The notes beneath the pieces were generated by a model. That model was given only the letters and a program-made list of their open reading frames with translations, searched no databases and was not told where the DNA came from. From Microcystis panniformis FACHB-1757 (lineage in GTDB: Bacteria > Cyanobacteriota > Cyanobacteriia > Cyanobacteriales > Microcystaceae), in the NCBI RefSeq assembly GCF_001264245.1, contig NZ_CP011339.1, positions 1,488,001 through 1,552,000 on the forward strand: a stretch of DNA of 64,000 bases, read 5' to 3'. Below are positions 16,986 through 25,530 of the stretch, piece by piece. The first letter of the stretch is position 1. Each line of letters opens with the position of its first letter. Position numbers and translations under genes: made by a program.

Positions 16986-18008
16986 TAGTTTGTGCTTTTT
17001 AATTTTTTGAGAACTAGCCAAGCATTCGTTTAGTTGTGTCACAATTTCCTCTTTATTCAAATTTCTGCCGATAAAAACTAATTGATTGTTGGGTACAGTG
17101 TCCCATTCTACTGCTTGCAGATCGTAACGAAGACCGCTCAATTGAAAAATATGTTTTAAATCGCTTTGTTGAAACCAGAGAATACCTTTAGCTCGAAAAA
17201 CATTGATCGGCATTTTTTCCGTGAGAAAAGGCTCAAATTTATCTAGATTAAATGGTTTATCGCTAACAAAGGAGACAAAATTAAAGTCTTCAGGAGATTG
17301 ATTATCACTGGAGATTGGGCGATTTTTTTGAAAGTCTCTCAACTGGTTTTTATACAATTCTTCTTTAGTTAAACCTAGATCTAACAATAAACCCAAAGGA
17401 ACCTGACCATAACTACTTTTTAGGAGTCTTATACCCTCTTTTTCTCGACGAATAAACTTTTCTAAATCATCTAATTTCTTGGAACTGACTCGATCTATTT
17501 TATTGAGAATTACCACGTCACCATAACGAATTTGACTAAGGGCAATATTACTATCAAAATGATCGGCAGTAAAGGTTTCAGAATCCACGAGGGTAATAAT
17601 AGAATCTAAGCGAGTCAGATATTTTAATTCTGTGGCCAAGAAGGTCAGAATAATTGGCAAAGGATCGGCTAATCCTGTGGTTTCAATGATTAGATAGTCC
17701 ACGGGAATTTCCTTTTCTAAGACCTGATAGACTGTCTCAATTAAACTATCATTAATCGTACAACAAATACAGCCATTACTCAATTCTACCATATCTTCAT
17801 CGATGGAAACAAGCAATTGAGAATCAATATTAATATCTCCAAACTCATTGACTAATACGGCAACTTTTAACCCTTCTTTATTGTCAAGAATATGATTTAG
17901 TAAGGTGGTTTTTCCACTCCCTAAAAAACCAGTAATAATCGTGACAGGCATTCCCGATTTTGGTAAGCAAGGGAGGGAATCGGAGAGAGGAATTATCAAA
18001 GAACTCAT
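16977..18008 (-). CDS. COG0523 (CobW/ZagA-type) GTPase, putative zinc chaperone
   Basis: 343 residues. GFLGSGKTT (Walker A, about 28-36), metal motif GCICC (about 78-82), ETTGLADP, and NKID (about 170) define the G3E COG0523 family. The C-terminal CobW domain follows (FRAKGILWFQ). Such proteins deliver zinc to client enzymes when zinc is scarce. It lies 115 bp downstream of thrS, and in other cyanobacteria a thrS copy and a COG0523 gene are jointly Zur-regulated. Its final residues, Ser-Arg-stop, come from MITE E. No His-rich loop is present. Confidence 0.85.
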   Translation of the reverse strand: MSSLIIPLSDSLPCLPKSGMPVTIITGFLGSGKTTLLNHILDNKEGLKVAVLVNEFGDINIDSQLLVSIDEDMVELSNGCICCTINDSLIETVYQVLEKEIPVDYLIIETTGLADPLPIILTFLATELKYLTRLDSIITLVDSETFTADHFDSNIALSQIRYGDVVILNKIDRVSSKKLDDLEKFIRREKEGIRLLKSSYGQVPLGLLLDLGLTKEELYKNQLRDFQKNRPISSDNQSPEDFNFVSFVSDKPFNLDKFEPFLTEKMPINVFRAKGILWFQQSDLKHIFQLSGLRYDLQAVEWDTVPNNQLVFIGRNLNKEEIVTQLNECLASSQKIKKHKLSR

Positions 18009-18122
18009 GGCAGCTAACCCACTTGTAAGTTAATTAATTGGCAGAAAATAGGCTTTTCTCAACCCTGTTAAATTCGCTTGGAGGGGATCGATATCCACTA
18101 ATTGCTGGTTTATACAAAAGTT

Positions 18123-19979
18123 TCAGAGATTAGTTTTAGATAGGATCGCTGTTTGCATTTTTTCTAATAAATCTGCCAGCGTCATCGAACCTAGATCACC
18201 CCCTTGTCGAGTGCGAACACTTAGAGTTTTACTGCTAACTTCTCGTTTTCCAATCACAGCTAAGACAGGGATTTTTTCTAGTTCTCCTGTACGAATTTGT
18301 TTACCTAAACGCTCACCACTTTTATCGATTTCCACTCGATAACCAGCTTGTTTTAACTGCATTGCTACCTCTAAAGCATAATGATGCTGTTCATCACTAA
18401 CGGGTAATAAACGGACTTGAATAGGTGCTAACCAGAGAGGAAAATCTCCCGCATAATTCTCGATTAAAATACCAAAAAATCTTTCCAAAGAGCCAAAAAT
18501 AGCTCGATGAATCATAATCGGTTTTTCCCGAGTACCATCCCTAGCGACATATTGCATATCAAAGCGTTCTGGCAAGTTAAAATCGACCTGAATCGTGGAA
18601 CATTGCCACATTCTACCGATCGCATCTTGAATTTTTATATCAATTTTCGGACCATAAAAAGCCCCACCTCCCTGATCCTCAATATAATCCCACTTTTTAG
18701 CATTTAAGGCCTCAATTAGAGCCGCCGTTGCCAATTCCCAAACACTATCACTACCCACGGATTTACTGGGGCGAGTCGATAAATTTACCTGATAATTAGT
18801 AAAGCCAAAATCGGAAAGAATTTTCTCGGTTAAATTTAAAACTCCTAGAATCTCTGCGGCAATTTGTTCTGGTAAACAGAAAATATGAGCATCATCTTGA
18901 GTAAAACCTCTTACCCGCATTAATCCGTGTAAAACCCCCGATCGCTCGTAACGATAAACTGTGCCTAATTCTGCCCATCTGAGGGGAAATTCTCGATAGG
19001 AATGCAGGTCATTTTGATAGGTTAAAACATGAAAAGGACAATTCATCGGCTTAATTTGATAGCTTTGCTGTTCTAACTCGATCGCCTCAAACATATTGTC
19101 GCGATAAAAGTCCCAATGTCCAGAAGTTTTCCACAGATCTAAATTAGCTAGATGGGGAGTATAAAGAAATTGATAACCCGCTTCTAAATGAGCTTGGCGC
19201 CAATAATCTTCGATTAAATAACGCATTGTTGCACCCCGGGGATGCCAAAAAACTAAGCCGCCACCGGCATCTTCTTGGATGCTAAATAATTTTAATTGTT
19301 GTCCCAATTTGCGATGATCTCGTCGCTGCGCTTCTTCTTTTTGTTGGAGATAATTTTGTAATTCTGCGGGGGTTTGCCAAGCTGTGCCGTAAATTCGCTG
19401 TAATTGCGGCTGTTTTTCATCTCCTTGCCAATAAGCACCCGCTACACTCTCCAAGACGAAAGCATCTGGGTTAATTTCCCCCGTCGAGTTGAGATGGGGT
19501 CCCGCACACAGATCCCACCAAAATTCTTCTGGGGGAGAAACAGCGCCATCAATTAACGAGGGTTCTCGATCGCTCCGTCCTGCGTCCGGACTACCGATAA
19601 AATAACGGGTAATGGTTTCATCTGGGGGAATTCTCTCTAAAATTAACTTTTTGTAGGGTTGATTAAGGCGCTCGATTTCTGCGGTAATTTCGCTTCTTTC
19701 CAGCACTTCTCGGATAATTGGCAGGTTTTTCCCGATAATTCGCCCCATTTCTGCCGCTATTTTCTCCAAATCTTCGGGGGTAAAGGGTGTTTGGCGATCG
19801 AAATCGTAGTAAAATCCCGTTTCTGTCCAAGGACCAATAGCAACTTTGGTTTCAGGAAAGAGAGTTTGTACGGCCATTGCTAAGACATGGGCGCAAGTAT
19901 GACGTATTTTTACGATTTTTTGCGAATCTTCCTCGATAACGGGGCTTTCTGTTAGAGGATACCTAATTTGATTGACCAT
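18123..19979 (-). CDS. thrS: Threonyl-tRNA synthetase
   Basis: 618 residues charging tRNA-Thr. The N-terminal editing domain has HTCAHVLAMAV (about 27-37) and CAGPH; the class II core has motif 2 around FPLRWAELGTVYRYERSG, zinc ligand Cys in KPMNCPFHV and motif 3 IMIHRAIFGSLERF. The anticodon-binding domain follows. The leading TGS domain of E. coli ThrRS is absent. A Zur-type palindrome lies 14 bp upstream of the start, so this may be the zinc-limitation-induced form known from other cyanobacteria. The enzyme itself needs zinc, which links it to the COG0523 partner. Confidence 0.93.
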   Translation of the reverse strand: MVNQIRYPLTESPVIEEDSQKIVKIRHTCAHVLAMAVQTLFPETKVAIGPWTETGFYYDFDRQTPFTPEDLEKIAAEMGRIIGKNLPIIREVLERSEITAEIERLNQPYKKLILERIPPDETITRYFIGSPDAGRSDREPSLIDGAVSPPEEFWWDLCAGPHLNSTGEINPDAFVLESVAGAYWQGDEKQPQLQRIYGTAWQTPAELQNYLQQKEEAQRRDHRKLGQQLKLFSIQEDAGGGLVFWHPRGATMRYLIEDYWRQAHLEAGYQFLYTPHLANLDLWKTSGHWDFYRDNMFEAIELEQQSYQIKPMNCPFHVLTYQNDLHSYREFPLRWAELGTVYRYERSGVLHGLMRVRGFTQDDAHIFCLPEQIAAEILGVLNLTEKILSDFGFTNYQVNLSTRPSKSVGSDSVWELATAALIEALNAKKWDYIEDQGGGAFYGPKIDIKIQDAIGRMWQCSTIQVDFNLPERFDMQYVARDGTREKPIMIHRAIFGSLERFFGILIENYAGDFPLWLAPIQVRLLPVSDEQHHYALEVAMQLKQAGYRVEIDKSGERLGKQIRTGELEKIPVLAVIGKREVSSKTLSVRTRQGGDLGSMTLADLLEKMQTAILSKTNL

Positions 19980-19992
19980 TGCCAGTTAAAAC

Positions 19993-20005
19993 GATAATCA
20001 TTATC
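19993..20005. promoter_or_regulatory. Zur-type operator upstream of thrS
   Basis: GATAAT-C-ATTATC is a perfect 13 bp palindrome, 14 bp before the thrS start codon and extended by partial symmetry on each side (CGATAATCATTATCATC). It fits the cyanobacterial Zur consensus as I know it. Its position would block transcription of thrS and the COG0523 gene when zinc is plentiful. Confidence 0.75.
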
Positions 20006-20079
20006 ATCTTAGCAGAGCAGGGCTGATGTCTGAGAGAAAAATGCGCTCAAATCCTCTAGCGGCAAGCTCAACGCTGATA

Positions 20080-20170
20080 AGTACCTAGGCAAAATTATTT
20101 ACACATGACGATCATTGCCCCGTAAGGGTTTTAGCTCGATCGGGCAGGTAATTAATTTTGCATGACTACT
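20080..20170. mobile_element. MITE C copy 2, TA-flanked
   Basis: 91 bp from AGTACCTAGGCAAAATTA to TAATTTTGCATGACTACT, flanked by TA at 20078-20079 and 20171-20172. The sequence is identical to the copy at 36185-36275 as far as I can compare, so movement was recent. Confidence 0.85.
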
Positions 20171-20203
20171 TAGCTTACCGCTCAAACTGGAAGTCTCCCT
20201 ACT

Positions 20204-20560
20204 TTAAAAAGCAGGTATTATCGACGATATTCTCAACTTAACAGCCAGAATCCAGGTTATGATGACGAGAAAAGAAACTGAGAAAACAGGTTTCTTCAAG
20301 AAACCCATTTTCTGATTTTCCTGAATTTCTCGCTCAAAATCCCGACAATCGATCGCCTCTTCCGAAAAAGCGCGCATTGGATGCACCGCACATTTCAAGC
20401 GATAATCTCCAGTACAAAAAACACAGCGACTACAGGGAATTCGATGCAGCTTTTGCAACTGCCGGCGCCCTTGGGCAACAGCAAGAAAAAGAGCAGTAAA
20501 AAAGAACAGCAGCGTTATCCAGATCGCGATCGGACAAAAGAGCGGTATTAGCCTTAACAT
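20204..20560 (-). CDS. Conserved two-helix membrane protein with Cys cluster
   Basis: 118 residues: a transmembrane helix (about 9-30), a soluble loop with CSRCVFCTGDYRLKCAVHP (about 43-61) and CRDFE, and a second helix (about 92-112). The four Cys and His of the loop could bind a metal or iron-sulfur cluster. The pattern looks like a conserved cyanobacterial family of unknown function; I cannot name it. It lies just downstream of the isi group's hydrolase on the same strand (19 bp gap), so it may be part of the iron-stress transcript. Confidence 0.7.
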   Translation of the reverse strand: MLRLIPLFCPIAIWITLLFFFTALFLAVAQGRRQLQKLHRIPCSRCVFCTGDYRLKCAVHPMRAFSEEAIDCRDFEREIQENQKMGFLKKPVFSVSFLVIITWILAVKLRISSIIPAF

Positions 20561-20579
20561 AAATCTCGATTTTTGTCAA

Positions 20580-21332
20580 TTAAGGAATAATTACAGTTGG
20601 CTCAGAAAGAAATTCCTGTGGAACTAGAGATCGCCAAAAACTAAAAATCTCTTGACTGACGCTGTAGGGGTGGGAATAGTGGAAAAAATAACGCCCTTTG
20701 TGACAACTCCAAATGCGATCGCCTGACTTTAACCAGGGCTGCCATCCCTGCAATAAATGCTGATCGATAATCGTATCGATATCTCCCCCACAGATTAACA
20801 GGGGTACGGGAACTGTCCCCGGGGCGAAATGGGCATTCTGATAGAGATTATGGGGAGAAAGGGACAATAATAAATCCTCTTCCAAGAGATAGCGATATTC
20901 TTGGGTTAAAGCGCAGGATTGATGACCAAAAAGATTGTGAACCGATTGATTGAGCAGAGTTTGACGAGAACAAGGCAGTAATTTTGATAGCACATAATAA
21001 TGAGCTTGCCAATCGATCGCCGGATAGACTCCCACAGAGAGCAAAGTTAAGGATTTTACCCTTTCCGGATAACGACGCGCATACAGTAATCCTACTAATC
21101 CCCCCGTGCCGTGGCCGACTAAATGCAGCGGTCGATCGCATTGTTTCAGGTAATCTTGTATTAATACCAAGGCAATATCAAGAGAAGCTGGCTCATCAAG
21201 AGATTGACAGTATTGCCAATCAGCGATCGCAATTTCCCTGGCTAAAAAATCCAACACTGGGCGATCAAAACGGCGAAAACTGGGGTTAACATTAATCCAA
21301 ACTGCATCAGGTAATCGAGACATAATAATCAA
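20580..21332 (-). CDS. Alpha/beta-hydrolase-fold protein downstream of isiB
   Basis: 250 residues. The nucleophile elbow reads LHLVGHGTGGLVGLLYARRY (about 75-94), so the usual Ser is Gly. Also visible: VKSLTLLSVGVYP, PVPLLICGGDID (candidate acid) and a C-terminal His-rich stretch, RYFFHYSHP. Cyanobacterial isiA/isiB clusters often include an alpha/beta hydrolase (isiC), and this gene sits in that place. The absence of the nucleophile makes ordinary hydrolase activity doubtful. The exact physiological role is unknown. Confidence 0.7.
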   Translation of the reverse strand: MIIMSRLPDAVWINVNPSFRRFDRPVLDFLAREIAIADWQYCQSLDEPASLDIALVLIQDYLKQCDRPLHLVGHGTGGLVGLLYARRYPERVKSLTLLSVGVYPAIDWQAHYYVLSKLLPCSRQTLLNQSVHNLFGHQSCALTQEYRYLLEEDLLLSLSPHNLYQNAHFAPGTVPVPLLICGGDIDTIIDQHLLQGWQPWLKSGDRIWSCHKGRYFFHYSHPYSVSQEIFSFWRSLVPQEFLSEPTVIIP

Positions 21333-21423
21333 GGATATAGGGGATTTTTCAGTGATTAGTAAACAGTAATCAGTAATCGATGAAAAGAAAGCTGCGAACT
21401 AGCCACTTAATACTATTCACTGG

Positions 21424-21458
21424 TAACTGATAACTGATAACTGATAACTGATAACTGA
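21424..21458. repeat. Heptanucleotide tandem repeat (TAACTGA)5
   Basis: Five exact head-to-tail copies of TAACTGA, just 3' of isiB. This is a short tandemly repeated heptamer of the sort common between cyanobacterial genes. Copy number is likely to vary among strains. Confidence 0.9.
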
Positions 21459-21469
21459 TTGATAGCTAA

Positions 21470-21982
21470 CTAAACGCCAAATTCGCCCTTAAGTCCCGCG
21501 ACCCAGGTTTTGATCCGTTGTTCAGTTAAATCGGATTGGTTGTCTTCATCGAGGGCTAAACCGACAAATTTGCCATTTTTTAGGGCTTTCGACTCGTTAA
21601 AATCGTAACCTTCTGTCGGCCAGTAACCGACGGTTTTACCCCCCAGGGAGGCGATTTTTTCTTCCAGTATCCCCAGAGCATCTTGAAAGTTATCCGCATA
21701 ACCGATTTGATCCCCCATCCCGAAATAAGCGACCTTTTTGGAGACGAAATCAATGTCATCCAATTCATCGTAAAAACCCTCCCAATCGCTTTGTAATTCG
21801 CCGATATTCCATGTGGGACAACCGATAATCAGGGCATCGTAGGGGGCAAAATCCTCGGTAGAAGCGGAGGAGATATCGTGTAATTCTACAATTGCCTCAC
21901 CTCCAAATTCTTTCTGAATCATTTCCGCTACCGTTTCGGTTTTGCCGGTTTGCGTGCCAAAAAATAAGCCAATTTTTGCCAT
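21470..21982 (-). CDS. isiB: Flavodoxin
   Basis: 170 residues from the Met of MAKIGLFFGTQTGKTET; the FMN phosphate loop is GTQTGKTET (about 9-17). CPTWNIGELQSDWEGF and FGMGDQIGYADNFQDA form the rest of the FMN site. Length and motifs are those of long-chain flavodoxins that replace ferredoxin at photosystem I under iron starvation. A longer upstream reading to 22129 exists but overlaps the zinc-ribbon gene, and the shorter start matches the family. It lies in the isiA transcription unit. Confidence 0.95.
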   Translation of the reverse strand: MAKIGLFFGTQTGKTETVAEMIQKEFGGEAIVELHDISSASTEDFAPYDALIIGCPTWNIGELQSDWEGFYDELDDIDFVSKKVAYFGMGDQIGYADNFQDALGILEEKIASLGGKTVGYWPTEGYDFNESKALKNGKFVGLALDEDNQSDLTEQRIKTWVAGLKGEFGV

Positions 21983-22013
21983 AAAATTTGTCCTTGTTGC
22001 GAAATAAGTGAGT

Positions 22014-22172
22014 TTAACTCTTAATTCTCCTTGATAGGGAATAAAGCCCCTGATTACAGTTTTCGGCCTCTGAAACTGGCATTTCCTGCCGGCAAGAACT
22101 ACAGTACCAATAAGAGCGAGAGCGTCCAATGTGATGCAGCAATTTGGTGTTACAACAGGTACAGTAAGGCAT
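22014..22172 (-). CDS. Small zinc-ribbon protein between isiA and isiB
   Basis: 52 residues, MPYCTCCNTKLLHHIGRSR then YWYCSSCRQEMP: two C-x-x-C pairs (residues 4-7 and 24-27) that form a rubredoxin-like or zinc-ribbon knuckle. It is too short for default gene finders but has clean codon use and a position inside the isi cluster, 31 bp before isiB. It may bind zinc or iron. I recognise the pattern as one seen in cyanobacterial genomes but know of no assigned function. Confidence 0.65.
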   Translation of the reverse strand: MPYCTCCNTKLLHHIGRSRSYWYCSSCRQEMPVSEAENCNQGLYSLSRRIKS

Positions 22173-22248
22173 AAGGGACAGTTAGAAAGATTGATCAGCG
22201 GGGAAAATTAGGAAAATCGATAATTTATCCTAATCTTCCTTGAAAAAA

Positions 22249-23277
22249 CTAGGCTTCTATCGCATTTAAGGCTTTTTCTACTCGTTTAAAGTCAAAACCC
22301 ATCGCGCGTAAAGCGTGCCAGAGATGACCTTGTAAAAAGAAGAAAGCGAGAAAAAAGTGGGCATTAGCTAACCAACAACGCGCCGTATGCACTCCAAAGG
22401 GCAATTTCACCGTGTCGGCAAAGTAGGGAGCAATTCCTAACTTCACTTCTAAAATTGGCCCGTAAAATTCGACTGGATAAGCGAGAGTATTTACCCCACA
22501 GAAATAGGCGGCCACGAAACCAGCGAGGGCAATTCCGCCCAAAGAATAGGATAAAATGGCTTCTCCGGAGAAAATCAGCACATTTCTCGCCCATTTGAGC
22601 GGGGGAACAATAATATGCCAGATACCGCCCCCAATTAACATTAAACCGACGTAGATATGACCACCGACTAAATCTTCGAGATTGTCCACAGTAGCGAAGT
22701 GGGTTTGATAGCCATAGATAACCCAAGGATCGAGGGTTGGTTCACTAACGACTCGGACAGCGCCGATAGTTGCGTCGTATAATCCCCCCCAGTACATAGC
22801 TTTGGCCACTAATAATAATGCAGCTATACCTAAAAAGAGCAGGTGATGACCGAGAATAACTCCTAATTGTCGGGGTTCACTCCAATCAAAATGGAATTTT
22901 TTCCCCGGACCGGAGGAATCTTTCAGGGTTTCTGGGACTCTTAACAGGTGAAATAAGGCTCCTGCTCCCAAAACTGCCGAAGAAATCAGATGAATTGAGC
23001 CAATCACGAAAAAGGGATAGATATCGATGATTTGCCCCTTTTCTCCGACTCCAAAGCCTAAAGTGGCCAGGTGCGGCAGTAAAATTAAGCCCTGTTCTGC
23101 CATGGCTATATCGGGGCGATACTGGGAAATTTCAAATAAGGTGAAGGCTCCTGCCCAAAAAGCGATTAAAGCAGCTTGGGCAACGTGGGCAACGATAAAT
23201 AAGCCTGATTTATCGGCAAAACGGGCATTTCCTGCCCACCAGTCGTACTTGATCTGAGGATTGTCGTAGGTCTGCAT
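22249..23277 (-). CDS. isiA: Iron-stress chlorophyll-binding protein IsiA (CP43')
   Basis: 342 residues from MQTYDNPQIKYDWWAGNARF, the usual IsiA N-terminus. Six transmembrane helices carry the His residues that ligate chlorophyll (LGHHLLFLG, GGHIYVGLMLIGGGIWH, NAHFFLAFFFLQGHLWH). It lacks the large lumenal loop E of PsbC. IsiA forms rings around photosystem I and stores chlorophyll under iron starvation or oxidative stress. An upstream in-frame start at 23304 is possible but less likely. Two Fur-like boxes lie upstream. Confidence 0.96.
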   Translation of the reverse strand: MQTYDNPQIKYDWWAGNARFADKSGLFIVAHVAQAALIAFWAGAFTLFEISQYRPDIAMAEQGLILLPHLATLGFGVGEKGQIIDIYPFFVIGSIHLISSAVLGAGALFHLLRVPETLKDSSGPGKKFHFDWSEPRQLGVILGHHLLFLGIAALLLVAKAMYWGGLYDATIGAVRVVSEPTLDPWVIYGYQTHFATVDNLEDLVGGHIYVGLMLIGGGIWHIIVPPLKWARNVLIFSGEAILSYSLGGIALAGFVAAYFCGVNTLAYPVEFYGPILEVKLGIAPYFADTVKLPFGVHTARCWLANAHFFLAFFFLQGHLWHALRAMGFDFKRVEKALNAIEA

Positions 23278-23343
23278 GGCATCTTTTAACGAAAATAGAA
23301 CCAAGCTTATTGATAATAATATGCAATAAGCTTTAAGTCTTAG

Positions 23344-23362
23344 TTTAGAATAATTCTCAATA
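23344..23362. promoter_or_regulatory. Fur-type operator close to isiA
   Basis: TTTAGAATAATTCTCAATA includes the perfect palindrome AGAAT-A-ATTCT. Read on the other strand it gives TATTGAGAATTATTCTAA, which resembles the box at 23493 and the one before feoA. It lies about 70 bp upstream of the isiA start, close to where a promoter is expected. Confidence 0.65.
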
Positions 23363-23492
23363 CAGTCAAGTTAAGAATTGTTACAGTTGCTCGATATCCT
23401 TTGATACATCAGTATTTTTAGCCGGTTTAGCCTTTGAAAATCAAGGCTTTTCAGCATGAATCTTGGATCGCAGCTAGAGTAGTCACCTCAAA

Positions 23493-23508
23493 TAATTGAG
23501 AATAATTA
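23493..23508. promoter_or_regulatory. Second Fur-type operator upstream of isiA
   Basis: TAATTGAGAATAATTA is identical over 16 bases to the site at 3017-3032 before feoA. It lies about 215 bp from the isiA start codon. Two sites upstream of one gene suggest cooperative Fur binding. Confidence 0.6.
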
Positions 23509-23580
23509 TTAATTAATTTTTAACGAAGACTAGAGGATAATTAGCTTGTCATCACTTAAACAAGCCTGTAATTAGGCATT

Positions 23581-23612
23581 AAAGAGCATAAATAAGCTTA
23601 TTTATGCTCTTT
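23581..23612. terminator. Perfect 32 bp palindrome, probable bidirectional terminator
   Basis: AAAGAGCATAAATAAG meets its exact reverse complement at 23597 with no spacer and is bounded by A and T tracts (TTTATTTAATTTTT after it). It would form a very stable RNA hairpin whichever strand is transcribed. It separates the isiA promoter from the repeats at 23690-24000. Confidence 0.6.
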
Positions 23613-23689
23613 ATTTAATTTTTAACCTGAAATCTCTTTTTTATTCGATAAAATACCCGCCGGTGCTACTCGCCTCGCTGTCGGTTGTG

Positions 23690-23720
23690 GTAAGCTGTAC
23701 TGAATTTAAACTGCGTAAGA
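23690..23720. repeat. Repeat B, partial copy
   Basis: GTAAGCTGTACTGAATTTAA and the following CTGCGT match the repeats at 42635-42693 and, in reverse, 45649-45711. Only the first half of the repeat is present here. Confidence 0.55.
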
Positions 23721-23800
23721 GTCTCTGCGCGCCCATTTATAGGGATTGCCGCCTCTGGAGGTTCCTTTCTCTCCCCTCCCCAGTTCTGAAAAGATACTTA

Positions 23801-24000
23801 GAGCTTGCTGAATAAATCTAAAAACCTTGTTGGGTAAAACTTTTAGACTTTTTGTCAATCAAAAATTACCAGATCTGGGAGTGATCGGGGGGGGAAATTT
23901 AGGCACTTTTTCCCTGAAAATTAGGTAATTGACCCCCTCAAAATCGGTAAAAACCTACACCCCACACCCTGTCCCCACGAAAAACTTTTTCAGCCAACCC
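23801..24000. mobile_element. MITE A copy near the sigma-factor gene
   Basis: 200 bp from GAGCTTGCTGAATAAATC to TTTTTCAGCCAACCC, flanked by TA (23799-23800, 24001-24002). The outer bases are slightly diverged from the other A copies, so it is probably older. Confidence 0.75.
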
Positions 24001-24071
24001 TAAGTACACTGGCAAAATTTACCCTTTTTTTGTTCAGGTTGGTTAAAAATTTAGCAATAATAAACCCAAAA

Positions 24072-24092
24072 AAAAGAGAGCTTGCGCTCTCC
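24072..24092 (-). terminator. Rho-independent terminator of the sigma-factor gene
   Basis: On the minus strand GAGAGC-GCAA-GCTCTC is followed by eight or more T residues (the A run at 24068-24075). It lies about 25 bp beyond the stop codon of the sigma factor and has the textbook GC hairpin plus U-tract form. Confidence 0.9.
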
Positions 24093-24115
24093 TTCTTGGT
24101 TATTTGCTAATTTTA

Positions 24116-25102
24116 CTAACTGGCGACAATATATTCCTTGACGTTAGCCCGGCGACGGCGTAAATGAGCCAGAGCCTGGTGTTCTAATTGTCGCACTCGT
24201 TCCCGACTGATGTTCATTCTCTGACCGATTTTGGCTAGGGATAACTCTTTGCCATCGGTTAAACCGAAACGGAGAGTAATCACTTCCCGTTGTTGGGGGG
24301 TTAATTCGGCCAGGAGATTGGCTAAGTCTTGCCGTAATAACTCTTGGGTGATGAAGGTATCGGGAGAAACTCCGCTATCTTCTAATAGTTCCGACAATTC
24401 CGTATCTTGGTTATCGCCGACGCGCACATCAAGGGAGATGGGTTGACGAGCCATACTGAGATATTCGCGGATTTGAGCGGGTTCTAGCTCTAATTCTAGG
24501 GCAATCTCGGCGGGAGTGGCACTTCTGCCCAGTTTTTGGGCGAGTTCGCGCTGGGTTCTTTTGATTTTATTCAGTTTTTCGGTGATATGGATGGGTAAAC
24601 GAATGGTGCGGGCCTGTTGAGCGATCGCACGGGTAATCGCTTGTCGAATCCACCAGTAGGCATAGGTAGAAAATTTATAACCTTTGGTGGGATCAAATTT
24701 CTCTACACCTCTTTCTAATCCCAGACTACCCTCTTGAATTAGATCTAGGAATTCCATGTTCCGCTTTTGATATTTCTTAGCGATCGCAACCACCAAGCGG
24801 AGGTTAGCTTCAATCATTTTCCGTTTAGCTCGATCGCCGGTTTTCAAGGCGCGATCCAGTTCATTTTCGCTTAAATTCACCGAATCCGCCCACTCCAAGT
24901 GCTGTGGTTCCCGTCCTAATTGTTTCGATAGTCCTTCTTTCGCTTCTAACAGGCTCATCATCCGTTGGACTTGTTTGCCGTAAATAATTTCTTGTTCGTG
25001 AGTTAGGAGGGGAACCCGCCCAATTTCGTGCAGATAGGTACGCACCATATCGGCATTGAGGGTGGGCTGTGGTTGAGTTTGGTTGGTTTTTGCTGTGGGC
25101 AT
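24116..25102 (-). CDS. Group 2 sigma-70 factor (SigB/SigD-like)
   Basis: 328 residues. Region 1.2 starts ADMVRTYLHEIGRVPLLTHE; region 2 has LIQEGSLGLERGVEKFDPTK and FSTYAYWWIRQAITRAI; region 3 follows; region 4 ends with the helix-turn-helix LAKIGQRMNISRERVRQLEH. Region 1.1 of the primary factor is missing, which places it in group 2 (nonessential, stress and dark responsive). The N-terminal sequence is most like SigB, but B and D are hard to tell apart by eye. It directs RNA polymerase to stress promoters. The next gene, hoxH, is divergent. Confidence 0.92.
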   Translation of the reverse strand: MPTAKTNQTQPQPTLNADMVRTYLHEIGRVPLLTHEQEIIYGKQVQRMMSLLEAKEGLSKQLGREPQHLEWADSVNLSENELDRALKTGDRAKRKMIEANLRLVVAIAKKYQKRNMEFLDLIQEGSLGLERGVEKFDPTKGYKFSTYAYWWIRQAITRAIAQQARTIRLPIHITEKLNKIKRTQRELAQKLGRSATPAEIALELELEPAQIREYLSMARQPISLDVRVGDNQDTELSELLEDSGVSPDTFITQELLRQDLANLLAELTPQQREVITLRFGLTDGKELSLAKIGQRMNISRERVRQLEHQALAHLRRRRANVKEYIVAS

Positions 25103-25530
25103 TGGTTTGGTGGTGACTCCTTGACACAGAAAAAGTCTGTTACTATTCCGACTCGCGGGTGAGTCTGGCTTATCTGAAGTCGGTATGAGTTCGATTCGGA
25201 ATTCCTTTGATTGTATCCTGTGCTTTTAGACGCAGACAATCCCCTAAAGGTTCAAAGCTAATTCATTCTTTGGTATGATGTTAAGTTTATCCTTTTTCTC
25301 CCAACATCCAGAACAAAAGTATTACAGCCTAGAACTATCAACTACAATCGCTTGTTTTTGGGTCGCTTTTTCCTGAATCCTCGGCAGTGCCGCTGATACT
25401 GTTAGGTAAGATTACAAAACAAAAAGGTGATTTTCCCGATTAGCCGTCAACAATCTAGCTGAATTCCGACCCTTTCGCCCTCAGCCTTGAGAGGAAGACT
25501 AACAGCCGAGAACCGACTTCTATATATATA
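25103..25530. other. Divergent promoter region, no gene seen
   Basis: 428 bp between the sigma-factor start and a tiny frame at 25531. It contains AT-rich promoter-like stretches near 25260-25300 but no palindrome, RNA gene or open frame that I can support. Confidence 0.4.

Noticed and set aside
22014..22129. Long N-terminal extension of flavodoxin
   Set aside because: The in-frame extension would overlap the zinc-ribbon gene and has no counterpart in flavodoxins; the Met of MAKIGLFFG fits the family.
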